Part shown: in pieces, positions 54,456 to 63,736 of the stretch
Layout: every line of letters starts with the position of its first letter
Numbering within the stretch: the first letter of the stretch is position 1
Source of the DNA: Mariniblastus fucicola
GTDB taxonomy: Bacteria; Planctomycetota; Planctomycetia; Pirellulales; Pirellulaceae
Direction: 5' to 3'
Length of the DNA stretch: 64,000 bases
Assembly: GCF_008087665.1 (NCBI RefSeq)
Contig: NZ_CP042912.1
Location: forward strand, 4,712,001 to 4,776,000
Made by a program: the position numbers and the translations under genes
Notes under the pieces: generated by a model
Seen by the model: the letters and a program-made list of their open reading frames with translations, nothing else
Database searches by the model: none
What the model was told of the DNA's origin: nothing

Positions 54456-56135
54456 ATGTCTGAAACCCCCAAAGAAGAAAAGCTCGACTTCGTACGCCAA
54501 ATCGTTGCTGACGATATCGCCAACGGAAAAAACGAAGGACAAGTCCAGACGCGGTTTCCTCCTGAGCCCAATGGCTATTTGCATATCGGACATGCGAAGT
54601 CGATCTGTTTGAATTTCGGCATCGCGAAACAGTTTGGCGGCAAATGCAATCTTCGCTTTGACGACACCAACCCGGAAAAGGAAGACACGGAGTTCGTTGA
54701 AGCCATCGAAGAAGATGTCCGCTGGCTGGGTTTCGAATGGGACAAAAAACTGTTCGCCTCCGACTATTTCGACCAACTCTACGATTGGGCGGTGCAGTTG
54801 ATCAAGGAAGGCAAAGCCTATGTCTGCGATTTGACTTTCGAAGAAGTCCGCGAATACCGCGCGGGCTGGAACAAGGAAGGTAAGGACAGTCCGTATCGCG
54901 ATCGCACGCCGGAAGAGAACCTCGATCTGTTCGAGCGAATGAAGAACGGCGAGTTCAAGGACGGAGAAAAATCGCTCCGCGCGAAAATCGACAACAGCTC
55001 GCCCAACATGAACCTCCGCGATCCAGCCATGTATCGCATCCGACACGCTCACCATCATCGCACGGGCGACAAATGGTGCATCTACCCGACTTACGACTAC
55101 ACGCACGGCCAAAGTGATTCGCTCGAAGGCATCACGCATTCGTTGTGCACACTCGAGTTTGAAAACCATCGTCCGCTTTACGACTGGTACATCGAAGCGT
55201 TAGGCATCCATCATCCTCAGCAGATCGAATTCGCGCGGCTGAACCTTTCCCACACCGTGATGAGCAAACGAAAACTGCTGGAACTGGTTCAGAGCGGCCT
55301 CGTTTCCGGTTGGGACGATCCGCGAATGCCTACCATCGTCGGAATGCGTCGCCGCGGATTTACGCCGGAAGCACTGCGTAACTTTTGCGACCGAATCGGT
55401 ATCACGAAGTTCAACGGGCTGACCGAGTTGCCGATGTTGGAATTGTGTATCCGCGATCATTTGAACCGAACGGCGAATCGGGCAATGGTGGTGCTGGATC
55501 CGCTTAAAGTCGTGATCACGAACTACCCCGAAGGTAAATCGGAGATGCGTCAGGCGATCAACAATCCGGAAGACGAATCAGCCGGGACTCGCGAAATGCC
55601 GTTTGGCCGTGAGCTGTTTATCGAACGCAAGGACTTCATGGAGGAAGCTTCGAAGAAGTACTTTGGCTTGACGGTCGGCAAAGAGGTCCGGTTCAAGAAC
55701 GCGTTCTTTGTAAAGTGCAACGACGCGATCAAGGACGACGACGGCAACATCGTGGAACTTCACTGCACCTACGATCCTGAAACTTCTGGCGGCAAGGCTC
55801 CGGACGGCCGGAAGGTCAAAGGCACGCTGCATTGGGTGAGTGCGGAGCATGCAATCGATGCCGAAGTGAGGCTTTACGATGTGCTGTTCACGCAGGAGAA
55901 ACCGGAGAACGTCGAAGAGGGTGAGGACTGGAAAGACAACCTGAACCCTGAGTCACTGAAGGTGCTGACCGGTTGCAAATTGGAGCCGTCCCTCGCGGAA
56001 GCCAAAGTCGGCGATCGGTTCCAGTTCGAGCGAATGGGTTACTTTTGCATGGACAAAGATTCCCAGCCAGGCAAACCGGTATTCAATCGCACGGTGACGC
56101 TAAAAGACGGTTTTGCGAAAAAGAAGAAAAAGTAG
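54456..56135 (+). CDS. glnS: Glutaminyl-tRNA synthetase
   Basis: A class I synthetase charging tRNA-Gln directly. The start [20 protein letters not shown] fits the family and gives 559 residues; a TTG at 54372 would add 28 unrelated residues. Conserved parts are [18 protein letters not shown] (HIGH motif), [27 protein letters not shown] (tRNA-acceptor region), [15 protein letters not shown] (KMSKS motif), [10 protein letters not shown], and the C-terminal beta-barrel anticodon domain ending [11 protein letters not shown]. Having both GlnRS and GluRS implies direct glutaminylation in this organism. Confidence 0.97.
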   Translation: MSETPKEEKLDFVRQIVADDIANGKNEGQVQTRFPPEPNGYLHIGHAKSICLNFGIAKQFGGKCNLRFDDTNPEKEDTEFVEAIEEDVRWLGFEWDKKLFASDYFDQLYDWAVQLIKEGKAYVCDLTFEEVREYRAGWNKEGKDSPYRDRTPEENLDLFERMKNGEFKDGEKSLRAKIDNSSPNMNLRDPAMYRIRHAHHHRTGDKWCIYPTYDYTHGQSDSLEGITHSLCTLEFENHRPLYDWYIEALGIHHPQQIEFARLNLSHTVMSKRKLLELVQSGLVSGWDDPRMPTIVGMRRRGFTPEALRNFCDRIGITKFNGLTELPMLELCIRDHLNRTANRAMVVLDPLKVVITNYPEGKSEMRQAINNPEDESAGTREMPFGRELFIERKDFMEEASKKYFGLTVGKEVRFKNAFFVKCNDAIKDDDGNIVELHCTYDPETSGGKAPDGRKVKGTLHWVSAEHAIDAEVRLYDVLFTQEKPENVEEGEDWKDNLNPESLKVLTGCKLEPSLAEAKVGDRFQFERMGYFCMDKDSQPGKPVFNRTVTLKDGFAKKKKK

Positions 56136-56253
56136 ACTTTGGGACGAGCTTCCGTTGGCACGCGTCGATGGATCGGGGCATCCGCCAATGGACGTTGCGG
56201 CATCTTGAGGTTCGATTGGCGGGTATAGAATAGCGGGGTCGAACACGTTCCGA

Positions 56254-57669
56254 ATGAGCCTCCGAATGCATCCGCAAAATCAGATCTACGCTGGCCTTAT
56301 TCTGATGTCGCACAGTCTGTTTATCGGTATCGGAATGGCGATTGCGTTCCTGATTCCCGTCAACATCAATGAGGGAACGGAGGTGGGACTTGACACGTCC
56401 AGCCTCGAATACGAGCGACAGTCCAAGGCTCAACTGTTGTCCTGGCTGGCGATTTTGGAATTGCCGCACAAGGAAATGCTGGCCAGCAAGGAAACGGTTG
56501 ACGTGATGCTGAAAACGAAATCTCAGTGGGCGGATTTTGAGTTTTTCCAGGGCGTGGATTTAAAAGAGCTGGGCGGCCATCTTTCGCGTCGACTTTCCGT
56601 GACTGAAAATCCGAACAGTAAGCTGCGATGGAAGATTCATCTAAGCGGAGCGACGGCAGATGATCAATCGGCGCTATCTGCGTCTCTTCTCCAGGCCTAT
56701 GAAGAGCGATTGCAGACAATCGTTGAGGAGCGTGACACACCCGTTGAGGTTGGGATGGTGAACCACGGGGCTGCTGTTGAAAACGGCCAAGACGAGGCGC
56801 TTGCGGAAGTTTTTGGAAAGACCGTTGACCCGCTAATGGGTGCTCTTCTGGCGGTAGTCGCAGTGGTCTTGATCTGGTCGTTTTTCTTGCCGTCAACAAT
56901 GCGAAAGCTTCCGATCTCGTTGTCGGCTATTGTGCTGTTGGGAGCAGCGCTGGCGTGTGCGTTCGTTGGCGCTGCGGCACAATACGTGTGGCACGCGAAC
57001 CAAAATCCACAGCGACAGAGCCTAGCCGTTGTTCAAATCGCCAGCCAAACGTCTCTTATGCTGGAGACGAATCCGGACATGCGTTCCCTCATCGCCAGAA
57101 TCCGCGAAAAGCTAAACGACCCGCCAGGCATCGACCCCGCGTTTAAAAGAGGGGTGATTGAAGCGATCGTCTCCAGGAAAAAGATGGAACGCTGGAAGTC
57201 GTTTGCCCCAATTGCCGCGGCGGCAAAAGAATCGGGCACTCACCAGGAATCAAAAACTGGCTTTCAGACGATCCCCCGTTTCGGCCAAAACAGGGAGCCT
57301 CCTTCGGTGGCTGACTATATCTTCGATCGCATGGTGATCGAACCTGAACCGGACGCTGCGGACATCTTCACCATCCGATTTAGCTGTAGCGATGGTACCG
57401 ACGCCTGTTCCGTGCTGACCAACTTCATCAGTTTTTCACAGGAATACCTCGATACTGCAAACGAACGGTGGCTGAAATACGCTCAAGCTGGTGCTCAACT
57501 GGCACCGCCACGTTTGAAACTGAACCTGTTTTCGTCGACGGACGAAGCAGAAAAAATTTGGCCATCCATCGGGCCTGATACCGTTTCCAGCGGAGCCTAC
57601 CTTGGAGCGATTCTGGCTTTGGTGCTGGTGTCGTCTGGAAAAGTTTTGATCGGTGTGACGCCAGTTTGA
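56254..57669 (+). CDS. Unknown membrane protein with two ectodomains
   Basis: 471 residues, no recognised family. A first helix (LFIGIGMAIAFLIPV) is followed by an ectodomain of about 150 residues, a helix pair (MGALLAVVAVVLIWSFFLP and LSAIVLLGAALACAFVGAA), a second ectodomain of ~200 residues and a last helix (GAYLGAILALVLVSSGKVL). Each ectodomain has a helix-rich segment followed by a strand-rich piece (WKIHLSGATADDQSALS and FTIRFSCSDGTDACSVLTN) ending in a 'tail' helix, so the protein looks like an internal duplication. The layout resembles polysaccharide co-polymerase (Wzz-like) proteins, but no typical motif is seen and this is only a suggestion. It lies between glnS and the propeller gene on the same strand. 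Confidence 0.55.
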   Translation: MSLRMHPQNQIYAGLILMSHSLFIGIGMAIAFLIPVNINEGTEVGLDTSSLEYERQSKAQLLSWLAILELPHKEMLASKETVDVMLKTKSQWADFEFFQGVDLKELGGHLSRRLSVTENPNSKLRWKIHLSGATADDQSALSASLLQAYEERLQTIVEERDTPVEVGMVNHGAAVENGQDEALAEVFGKTVDPLMGALLAVVAVVLIWSFFLPSTMRKLPISLSAIVLLGAALACAFVGAAAQYVWHANQNPQRQSLAVVQIASQTSLMLETNPDMRSLIARIREKLNDPPGIDPAFKRGVIEAIVSRKKMERWKSFAPIAAAAKESGTHQESKTGFQTIPRFGQNREPPSVADYIFDRMVIEPEPDAADIFTIRFSCSDGTDACSVLTNFISFSQEYLDTANERWLKYAQAGAQLAPPRLKLNLFSSTDEAEKIWPSIGPDTVSSGAYLGAILALVLVSSGKVLIGVTPV

Positions 57670-57795
57670 AACCGGTCTGGCCGCGTTTGGGCTGATTCGA
57701 TCAAGGAATTGTTGGCGACGCAGTGGTCTGGTTGGACGATATCGGTGTTCAATATTGTTATCATGCGTGCAAGACCACACACATGCGAGTTAACC

Positions 57796-59058
57796 ATGAA
57801 ACGAATTGCCACGAGTTTATTGCTTCCGATTCTTGCGATCGGGTTTTGCTTTTTCAATCCTTTGCCTGAGGCTGCCAACGCCCAGCAAAACTGGCCCGAG
57901 TTCCGTGGTCCCACGGGAGATGGCCATGCGACCGACGCCAAACTTCCGACAGAGCTTGATTCGTCGAAGGTATCCTGGGAGTTGCCGATTCATGGCAAAG
58001 GTTGGTCGTCGCCAGTGATCTGGGACGATCAGGTTTGGCTGACCACGGCGACGGATGACGGCAAGCAGCAATCTGTGATTGGCGTCGACCTCGAATCGGG
58101 TGAAAAACTGCACGACTTTGTGGTGTTCGAAAACGAAGACCCGGATTTTTGCCACGACACAAACAGCTATGCCAGCCCAACGCCAGCGATCGAAACCGGG
58201 CGACTGTACGTCCATTTCGGCAGCTATGGGACGGCATGTCTGGATACTGAAACGGCGAAAATCATCTGGCAGCGGCGAGACCTCCCTTGCGATCACTTTC
58301 GTGGCCCGGCATCGTCGCCGATTTTGTACAAGAACCTGTTGATCGTTGCCTTTGACGGATTCGATCACCAGTACGTGGTCGCGTTAAACAAGGAGACTGG
58401 CGAAACGGTTTGGAAAAAGGACCGTGACATCAAGTACGGCACCGACAATGGCGACTACAAGAAAGCCTACGGAACCGGAGCGATTTTTGACGTCGGTGGC
58501 AGGCCTTTGTTGGTCTACCCAAGTGCCGTTGCGACAATCGCCTACGATCCAATGACAGGCAAGCAAGCCTGGACGGTCTATCACGATGGGATGAACGCGT
58601 CGGCTCGTCCTTTGATCACCGAAGATGGCCTGGTGATCGTGTCCAACGGGCATGGCAAGTTGCTGGCGATCAAACCAGAAGGCAAAGGCAACATCTCGGA
58701 GACGCATGTCGCGTGGCAGTCCACCAAAGCCATTCCCAGAAAGTCGTCGCCAATCATTGTTGACGGAAAAATGTATATGAATGAGGACAAAGGCATCCTC
58801 TCTTGCGTTGATCCGTCGACAGGCGAGCCGTTTTGGAAACAGCGTGTTGGCGGAACTTATGCGGCGTCTCCGATTTTTGCAGACGGCAAGCTTTACTTTT
58901 TCTCCGGCGAGGGAAAAATCCACGTGCTCAAGCCCGGCGACAAGTTTGACTTGGTGAGCGAATCCAGCTTGGGTGACGGGTTCAACGCGTCGCCTGCGGT
59001 CAGCGGCAATCGTCTGGTTCTGCGGTCGATTTCGAAGCTCTATTGTCTTGAAGAATAG
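57796..59058 (+). CDS. Exported PQQ-like beta-propeller protein
   Basis: A 420-residue periplasmic protein. The ATG at 57796 opens a signal peptide (MKRIATSLLLPILAIGFCFF, cleavage near NAQQN). The mature part starts WPEFRGPTGDGHATDAKLP and continues with repeated blades of the form ...LDTETAKIIWQ, LNKETGETVWKK, YDPMTGKQAW, VDPSTGEPFWKQ, the Trp-containing PQQ-like repeat. True quinoprotein dehydrogenase residues are not evident, so it is most likely a binding or scaffold propeller, a very common type in planctomycetes. It is followed six bases later by the GIY-YIG gene. Confidence 0.88.
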   Translation: MKRIATSLLLPILAIGFCFFNPLPEAANAQQNWPEFRGPTGDGHATDAKLPTELDSSKVSWELPIHGKGWSSPVIWDDQVWLTTATDDGKQQSVIGVDLESGEKLHDFVVFENEDPDFCHDTNSYASPTPAIETGRLYVHFGSYGTACLDTETAKIIWQRRDLPCDHFRGPASSPILYKNLLIVAFDGFDHQYVVALNKETGETVWKKDRDIKYGTDNGDYKKAYGTGAIFDVGGRPLLVYPSAVATIAYDPMTGKQAWTVYHDGMNASARPLITEDGLVIVSNGHGKLLAIKPEGKGNISETHVAWQSTKAIPRKSSPIIVDGKMYMNEDKGILSCVDPSTGEPFWKQRVGGTYAASPIFADGKLYFFSGEGKIHVLKPGDKFDLVSESSLGDGFNASPAVSGNRLVLRSISKLYCLEE

Positions 59059-59064
59059 TCTCGC

Positions 59065-60063
59065 ATGATTAGTCTGAATTCTGGAATCCGCGACCGACAG
59101 CTCATAGCGCTTCGTTCGCAAAGATCTCAAGTCCTGATGCTTATTGTCGGCATGCTGATGATTGCCATGACGACGTCCGCTTCGTTTGGGCAGACGCAAA
59201 GCCAAACAAACGCGAAAGAACAAGCTTTAAAGGAGACTTCGTCCCGCCGGATTCAACAGCAAGTTAATGCCGTGGTCATTAATGCATTTCGAGCAACCCA
59301 CGATGGCTGGAGTTCCGATGAAGTCATTTTGCAAAGTGAACTCAATGATTTATTTTTGTCCAGTTGCGAGGACTTGATCAACGAATCCAATGCTGGCTTT
59401 GACGAAAAAACGATGCCGACGACGGAAGATCTGAATTGGGCTCTGATGAATCTTCGTAAGGCCGGGAAACTCAAATCCAAAACTACAAAACGAAAACGAA
59501 TCGACACGACGTCCGTCTCACACATCGCAGAGATCGTCACACGAAGCATGTCGGACAAACATCAATGCTCAATCGATCGCATGATGTGCAACAGCGAATT
59601 AAGGGCCGAGTTCGATCAGGCGGCCAAAGAAATCGACGACTCGATCAACAGCTACGCAGTTCGCAAAGCCGCATTTCAACTACGCAAAGCTCGGCGTCTG
59701 CGTCCGGAACTGATAACCCGAATCGCTGACTGGGGACGCAATGTCAGCTCACATTCGATTCAGGACATCCTGGACAACCCAAAGTTACTCAACGAACACC
59801 CGGGCATCTACATCTTCAGCGACGCCACAGGATATCTCTACATCGGGCAAACCGACAACTTGCGTGAACGGCTTCTTCAGCACCTCGACGAATCGCACAA
59901 TCTGTCACTGGCGAAGTATTTGGACACCGAAGCCAACGATTCAATTTCGATCGAAGTCCATGACTTCGACCCGGAATCACAAGCCTCCAAGACGATGGTT
60001 CGCAGAGCTTATGAGTCCGCGTTGATCGCGAGCCGCAAGCCTCGATTCAACATTCAGCCCTGA
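59065..60063 (+). CDS. Exported GIY-YIG nuclease-domain protein
   Basis: A 332-residue protein. After a ~25-residue basic start, a hydrophobic stretch (VLMLIVGMLMIAMTTSASFG) looks like a signal peptide with a cleavage site before QTQSQ. A helix-rich middle (40-240) has no known family. The C-terminal ~85 residues are a GIY-YIG domain: HPGIYIFSDATGYLYIGQTD, then NLRERLLQHLDES (catalytic Arg) and RAYESALIASRKPRF (catalytic Glu). All key residues are present. A nuclease exported to the periplasm is unusual; the helix could instead be a membrane anchor. It is co-directional with the propeller gene and probably in its operon. Confidence 0.75.
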   Translation: MISLNSGIRDRQLIALRSQRSQVLMLIVGMLMIAMTTSASFGQTQSQTNAKEQALKETSSRRIQQQVNAVVINAFRATHDGWSSDEVILQSELNDLFLSSCEDLINESNAGFDEKTMPTTEDLNWALMNLRKAGKLKSKTTKRKRIDTTSVSHIAEIVTRSMSDKHQCSIDRMMCNSELRAEFDQAAKEIDDSINSYAVRKAAFQLRKARRLRPELITRIADWGRNVSSHSIQDILDNPKLLNEHPGIYIFSDATGYLYIGQTDNLRERLLQHLDESHNLSLAKYLDTEANDSISIEVHDFDPESQASKTMVRRAYESALIASRKPRFNIQP

Positions 60064-60127
60064 ACTCTGGCTGAGAGATTGAAGTCACGCCGAATCGATC
60101 TAAAGTTGAGTTTGGCTATCCGCAGAC

Positions 60128-60562
60128 TTACAGGACGACATCGGAATCACTGCCCAACGGCAATTCAACGGAATTGATGAAGATCTCCAACACGTCAAAA
60201 AGCAGATCGATTTTGGCTTTGATAAAGTATCCCGAAACATTGGAGTCGTACGCATCCGCAATATCGCGTCGATGTCGGGACGTCGTCAGAACGAAAACGA
60301 TATTCTTGCGCAGCAGGCTATCTTTCCTCAACTCTCTGAGAAACTGGTGCCCATTCATGCCTGGCATATTGATATCCAGCAATGTAATAACACGTTCAGC
60401 CGTCGCCGGAGGAAGATCCCGTAAGTAGGCAAGTGCGTTGGAAGCGTCATTGAAATCGCGAACATCACAGTCAAGCTTGCGACGCTCGATGCCCCGACAG
60501 ACGACTTCCGTATCAACTTCGTCGTCCTCAACGATCAGAACGATGGGTTTCTCATCTCTCAT
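60128..60562 (-). CDS. Response regulator receiver protein, single domain
   Basis: A 144-residue receiver domain without an output domain. The acidic pocket is in IVLIVEDDEVDTEV, the phospho-acceptor Asp in LLDINMPGMNGHQF, the Thr/Ser in VFVLTTSRHRRD, and the conserved Lys in GYFIKAKIDL. The sequence resembles the Rcp1 type of small regulators, which pair with kinases having phytochrome-like or HWE/HisKA cores. Its start overlaps the end of the histidine kinase by 11 bases, so translation is coupled. The output, by protein contact, is unknown. Confidence 0.92.
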   Translation of the reverse strand: MRDEKPIVLIVEDDEVDTEVVCRGIERRKLDCDVRDFNDASNALAYLRDLPPATAERVITLLDINMPGMNGHQFLRELRKDSLLRKNIVFVLTTSRHRRDIADAYDSNVSGYFIKAKIDLLFDVLEIFINSVELPLGSDSDVVL

Positions 60563-62426
60563 GGCACAACTCCCGCTCGCGATTCTCGACGCATTCGATT
60601 TCTACAGGCCAGGACAGTTCGAAAACAGCTCCCATTCCGATATCCGACTCAACATGAATATCGCCGCCCGATTTTCGAACCTGTTTTCTAACGATAGCGA
60701 GCCCCATGCCGCTGCCTTCCACCTGAGCATCTCCAACTCGTTGATACATTTGAAAAACGCGATCATGGTTGCCAGGATGAATTCCGGGACCATTGTCTGC
60801 AACGGATAGCATCAACTCATTTTCTTCAGTGACGCGACCATGAATTCGAATACAGCCCTCAGCTTCCTTGTCATTGTGCTTGATCGCGTTTCCGACCAAA
60901 TTTAGAACAACCTGCTCGAACTGCACTTTGGTAATTTTCAATTGTGGAACGTCAATGTCGTACTGAATATTGATCTCATGCGGGTTGTCCAACATCTCCA
61001 CAGCATCCTCGATCAGCTCTCCCAGATCGACCATTTCTGCCATGGAATCTCCCGTGGCGACTCGTGAGAAATCGAGCAAGTCATCCAACAGCGATTCCAG
61101 CTTGCCGACGCGGCCCAGCAATTGATCGATATGTTTCTGCGACGCCGATTCGAGGCGATCTCTGGCGTCTTCGTTGATCCATTGAGCCAATTGACGAATT
61201 CCACGCAGCGGCGATTTTAGATCGTGTGACGCAACATAGGCAAAGTCGTCAAGCTCGTCGTTTTTCTCTTTCAGTTCGACCGACTTCCGCTCCAACTCCG
61301 AATTAAGCAAACGTGTTTCTTCCAAAAGCTCTCTTGTTCGGTTGTTGGAGTCTCGAAATACCGTTGCCGCACGTGCCATTTTTCCGATCTCGTCGGGACG
61401 GTCTTCCCCGGGGATAGAATCCACACTCTCTCCGTCCGACAGGCGTTCGAAACAACTCGTCAACCTCGTAATCGGCGGTAGAATCTTGTACGCGAGGGAC
61501 ACCGCAACCAGGACCGACGCAAGCCCGGCTGCAAGGTTGATGGTTCGAACCATTATCCGGGTCGATGCCATCTTCCTTTCGTTTTCGATATTAATCTGCT
61601 TTAGCTTTCCCGCTGCCAGCTCGCGCAGACCGCGTGCATAAAAGCTGATCTCTGACTGCTCACCCGCCATCACCACGTTTCGCAAGTACAAATAGCTGCG
61701 GGTTGCGTGCACCATTCTCATCCCGGTGACCGTGTACTCTTCGATCAGTTTCTCCAATCGTTCAGCGTGGTCTGGAGCAGCTTGCACCATTGAGAGACAG
61801 GTTTTCGCTTCCAAAATCGAGGAAATCGCTTTGTTGGCTGCAGTCGAATCCGGTGTATCGAAGTAGCTCAAAAACGCGAGGTTCGCGCTCCGGATGGCTG
61901 CCTCACAATCGGACAACCCTCGGTTGTCGAACGTCGTTTCGCTTGACTGACCAATCTCAGTTCGGGTCAGCTCAATCTGCTCAAAGAACTTGACCGTGAT
62001 CGACTGAAACTTTTTGTCGCGAAGAGACTTTCGAATCTCCCGCTCCGCCACAACCATCTCAAAGTTCTTTAAATAGGTTCTCAGGTGAGCGCCAATTTTC
62101 TCATACCGGTTTCGGATCTCCGCGTCTGCATTCTTTGCAGTATCACTTCCAACTTTCGCCAACACTTCGTTGCAACATCGCTCAACTTCAGTTGAGAACG
62201 ACTCGTGACCTGTTTCCACAAACTGATCCACACTTTGTCGAATTTGTTGCGTATCCAACTCCAATTGCAACACGTCCATGTTGATCAAACTCATTCGCCG
62301 AGCCGTACTTTGTCGCGCCTGGATATGACTGTCGCCAAACCAGTCCACAAACTTTCCGACCGAGAAAAACACGGCGATCAGCATCAGGCTTCCGAATATT
62401 CGGTGCTTTAAAGTGAAATTGCTCAT
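60552..62426 (-). CDS. Membrane sensor histidine kinase with HAMP domain
   Basis: A 624-residue kinase. The first helix is IFGSLMLIAVFFSVGKFV; a ~270-residue helical periplasmic sensor follows (ARQSTARRMSLINMDVLQLE...), then a second helix near LAAGLASVLVAVSLAYKI. A HAMP domain (PPITRLTSCFERLSDGESVD) and a helix (LLNSELERKSVELKEKNDEL) lead to the HisKA phosphorylation site FAYVASHDLKSPLRGIRQLA (His in SHDLKSP). The ATPase domain shows VVLNLVGNAIKHNDKEAEG (N box), SVADNGPGIHPG (G1) and GSGMGLAIVRK (G2). The signal sensed is unknown. The neighbouring binding protein suggests a ligand. Confidence 0.93.
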   Translation of the reverse strand: MSNFTLKHRIFGSLMLIAVFFSVGKFVDWFGDSHIQARQSTARRMSLINMDVLQLELDTQQIRQSVDQFVETGHESFSTEVERCCNEVLAKVGSDTAKNADAEIRNRYEKIGAHLRTYLKNFEMVVAEREIRKSLRDKKFQSITVKFFEQIELTRTEIGQSSETTFDNRGLSDCEAAIRSANLAFLSYFDTPDSTAANKAISSILEAKTCLSMVQAAPDHAERLEKLIEEYTVTGMRMVHATRSYLYLRNVVMAGEQSEISFYARGLRELAAGKLKQINIENERKMASTRIMVRTINLAAGLASVLVAVSLAYKILPPITRLTSCFERLSDGESVDSIPGEDRPDEIGKMARAATVFRDSNNRTRELLEETRLLNSELERKSVELKEKNDELDDFAYVASHDLKSPLRGIRQLAQWINEDARDRLESASQKHIDQLLGRVGKLESLLDDLLDFSRVATGDSMAEMVDLGELIEDAVEMLDNPHEINIQYDIDVPQLKITKVQFEQVVLNLVGNAIKHNDKEAEGCIRIHGRVTEENELMLSVADNGPGIHPGNHDRVFQMYQRVGDAQVEGSGMGLAIVRKQVRKSGGDIHVESDIGMGAVFELSWPVEIECVENRERELCHER

Positions 62427-62482
62427 AGGTTTGCGAAAGTTATCAAGGAGGGAATTCAGAGGTTGGGTTCAACTGGATTTGA

Positions 62483-63736
62483 TTACGTCGCGGCGAGAAA
62501 ACTCTGCCACGCGCGAAGCGAATACTCATAAGTCGGCATGACGGTATTCCAAACCGCGATGTTGTCGAATCGTCGTTGATAGGAACCGCCGTCGCGTGTA
62601 CGTCCCTTTTTGGCAACGACGGAATTATTGGTTCCAAGGAGATCTTCGGTCGCAGGTTTACCTTCGTACCAGTAGTCCCATTCTGACTGACTCAGATGCT
62701 GTCTGGCTCTCCGTGGATTGGAAATGTAGTATCCCTGACGCGCGATGTAGGCTCCAGGCCAACCAGATAACCACCAGTTCATGAACTCATAGGCTGCATC
62801 CTGTTTCGCGCCGTTGGTTCGCGATGAAAGGCACATGACACCGTGCCACGCGCGAAAGCCTTCCTTCGGCGAGGCGTAAACGCAATCCACACCTTCGCTT
62901 CGAAGCGAATAAACTGCCGGCGAAAACATGCTTTCCAAGTGAACTTCACGGTCTCGCATCATGTCCACGGACTGCGGCACACTGCTCCAGGCACCTCGAA
63001 AGTGACCTTTCCGACGAAAACCGATCAGGATTTCAAACAGTCGGTCAATTTCAGCGTGAGTCAAACTGCCAATGTCTTCGAACTTCATTAGCCCTGCCGC
63101 TTCGACTGCGAGCGCGGCGTCGAAAATCCCAATCGAGGGAGCATTGACCAGAGCAACTTTGCCGTGAAACTGCTCGTCCAAAAGCCATCCCCAGCTTTCC
63201 GTCTGATAAGGTTGCCCCTGTTTGACGAACTCGGTGTCGTAGCCAAAGGAGTCGACATTGTGCACGTAGGGAAGAAACGAAATGTTGTTGCCTGGTCGAG
63301 CGCCCAGCGACTGATCGGGTTGGACGTAGACCATTTTGTGCGGAGCATCGCCAGCGCCCAGTTTCGAATTCTTTGTCAGTCGACCGACTTTCGAGATCCC
63401 GTTGATTTCGTCCCAGTAACGGATCCTCCTCGCATCAATCTGCTGGATGGACCTTGCTTGCCAGAGGACCTTTATGCTGTTGGACCACTGCTCGTAGAGG
63501 TCAAATGATTCCGGACGGGTCGATGCCTGATGCAGGACTTCTGCACTTCCTCCGGGCTGAAACTGAATTTCGATTCCAAGGTCTTTCTCAGCCTGGACTC
63601 GAATCTCCTCCTGCAGCGTTACATGAGTTCCAAGGACTCTGAGCTTAAACTTCTTCGGAATGTAAACGTACGGCGCCATCGAAGCTGCAAACGCAACGCC
63701 GGATGATTTGAGAAACTTTCGTCGGGATAAATTCAT
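62483..63736 (-). CDS. Tat-exported extracellular solute-binding protein
   Basis: A 417-residue binding protein (SBP_bac type). The N-terminus MNLSRRKFLKSSGVAFAASM holds a twin-arginine (SRRKFLK) signal. The mature part starts LRVLGTHVTLQEEIRVQAEK, as in polyamine/iron-type substrate-binding proteins, with SWGWLLDEQFHGKVALVN and SIGIFDAALAVEAAG characteristic of the PotD/AfuA group. The trailing part (WWLSGWPGAYIARQGYY) is typical. No ABC ATPase or permease genes lie nearby; instead the gene is 56 bases before the kinase gene on the same strand. It may be a ligand receptor for that kinase rather than a transporter component. Start 63736 was chosen over 63760. Confidence 0.85.
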   Translation of the reverse strand: MNLSRRKFLKSSGVAFAASMAPYVYIPKKFKLRVLGTHVTLQEEIRVQAEKDLGIEIQFQPGGSAEVLHQASTRPESFDLYEQWSNSIKVLWQARSIQQIDARRIRYWDEINGISKVGRLTKNSKLGAGDAPHKMVYVQPDQSLGARPGNNISFLPYVHNVDSFGYDTEFVKQGQPYQTESWGWLLDEQFHGKVALVNAPSIGIFDAALAVEAAGLMKFEDIGSLTHAEIDRLFEILIGFRRKGHFRGAWSSVPQSVDMMRDREVHLESMFSPAVYSLRSEGVDCVYASPKEGFRAWHGVMCLSSRTNGAKQDAAYEFMNWWLSGWPGAYIARQGYYISNPRRARQHLSQSEWDYWYEGKPATEDLLGTNNSVVAKKGRTRDGGSYQRRFDNIAVWNTVMPTYEYSLRAWQSFLAAT

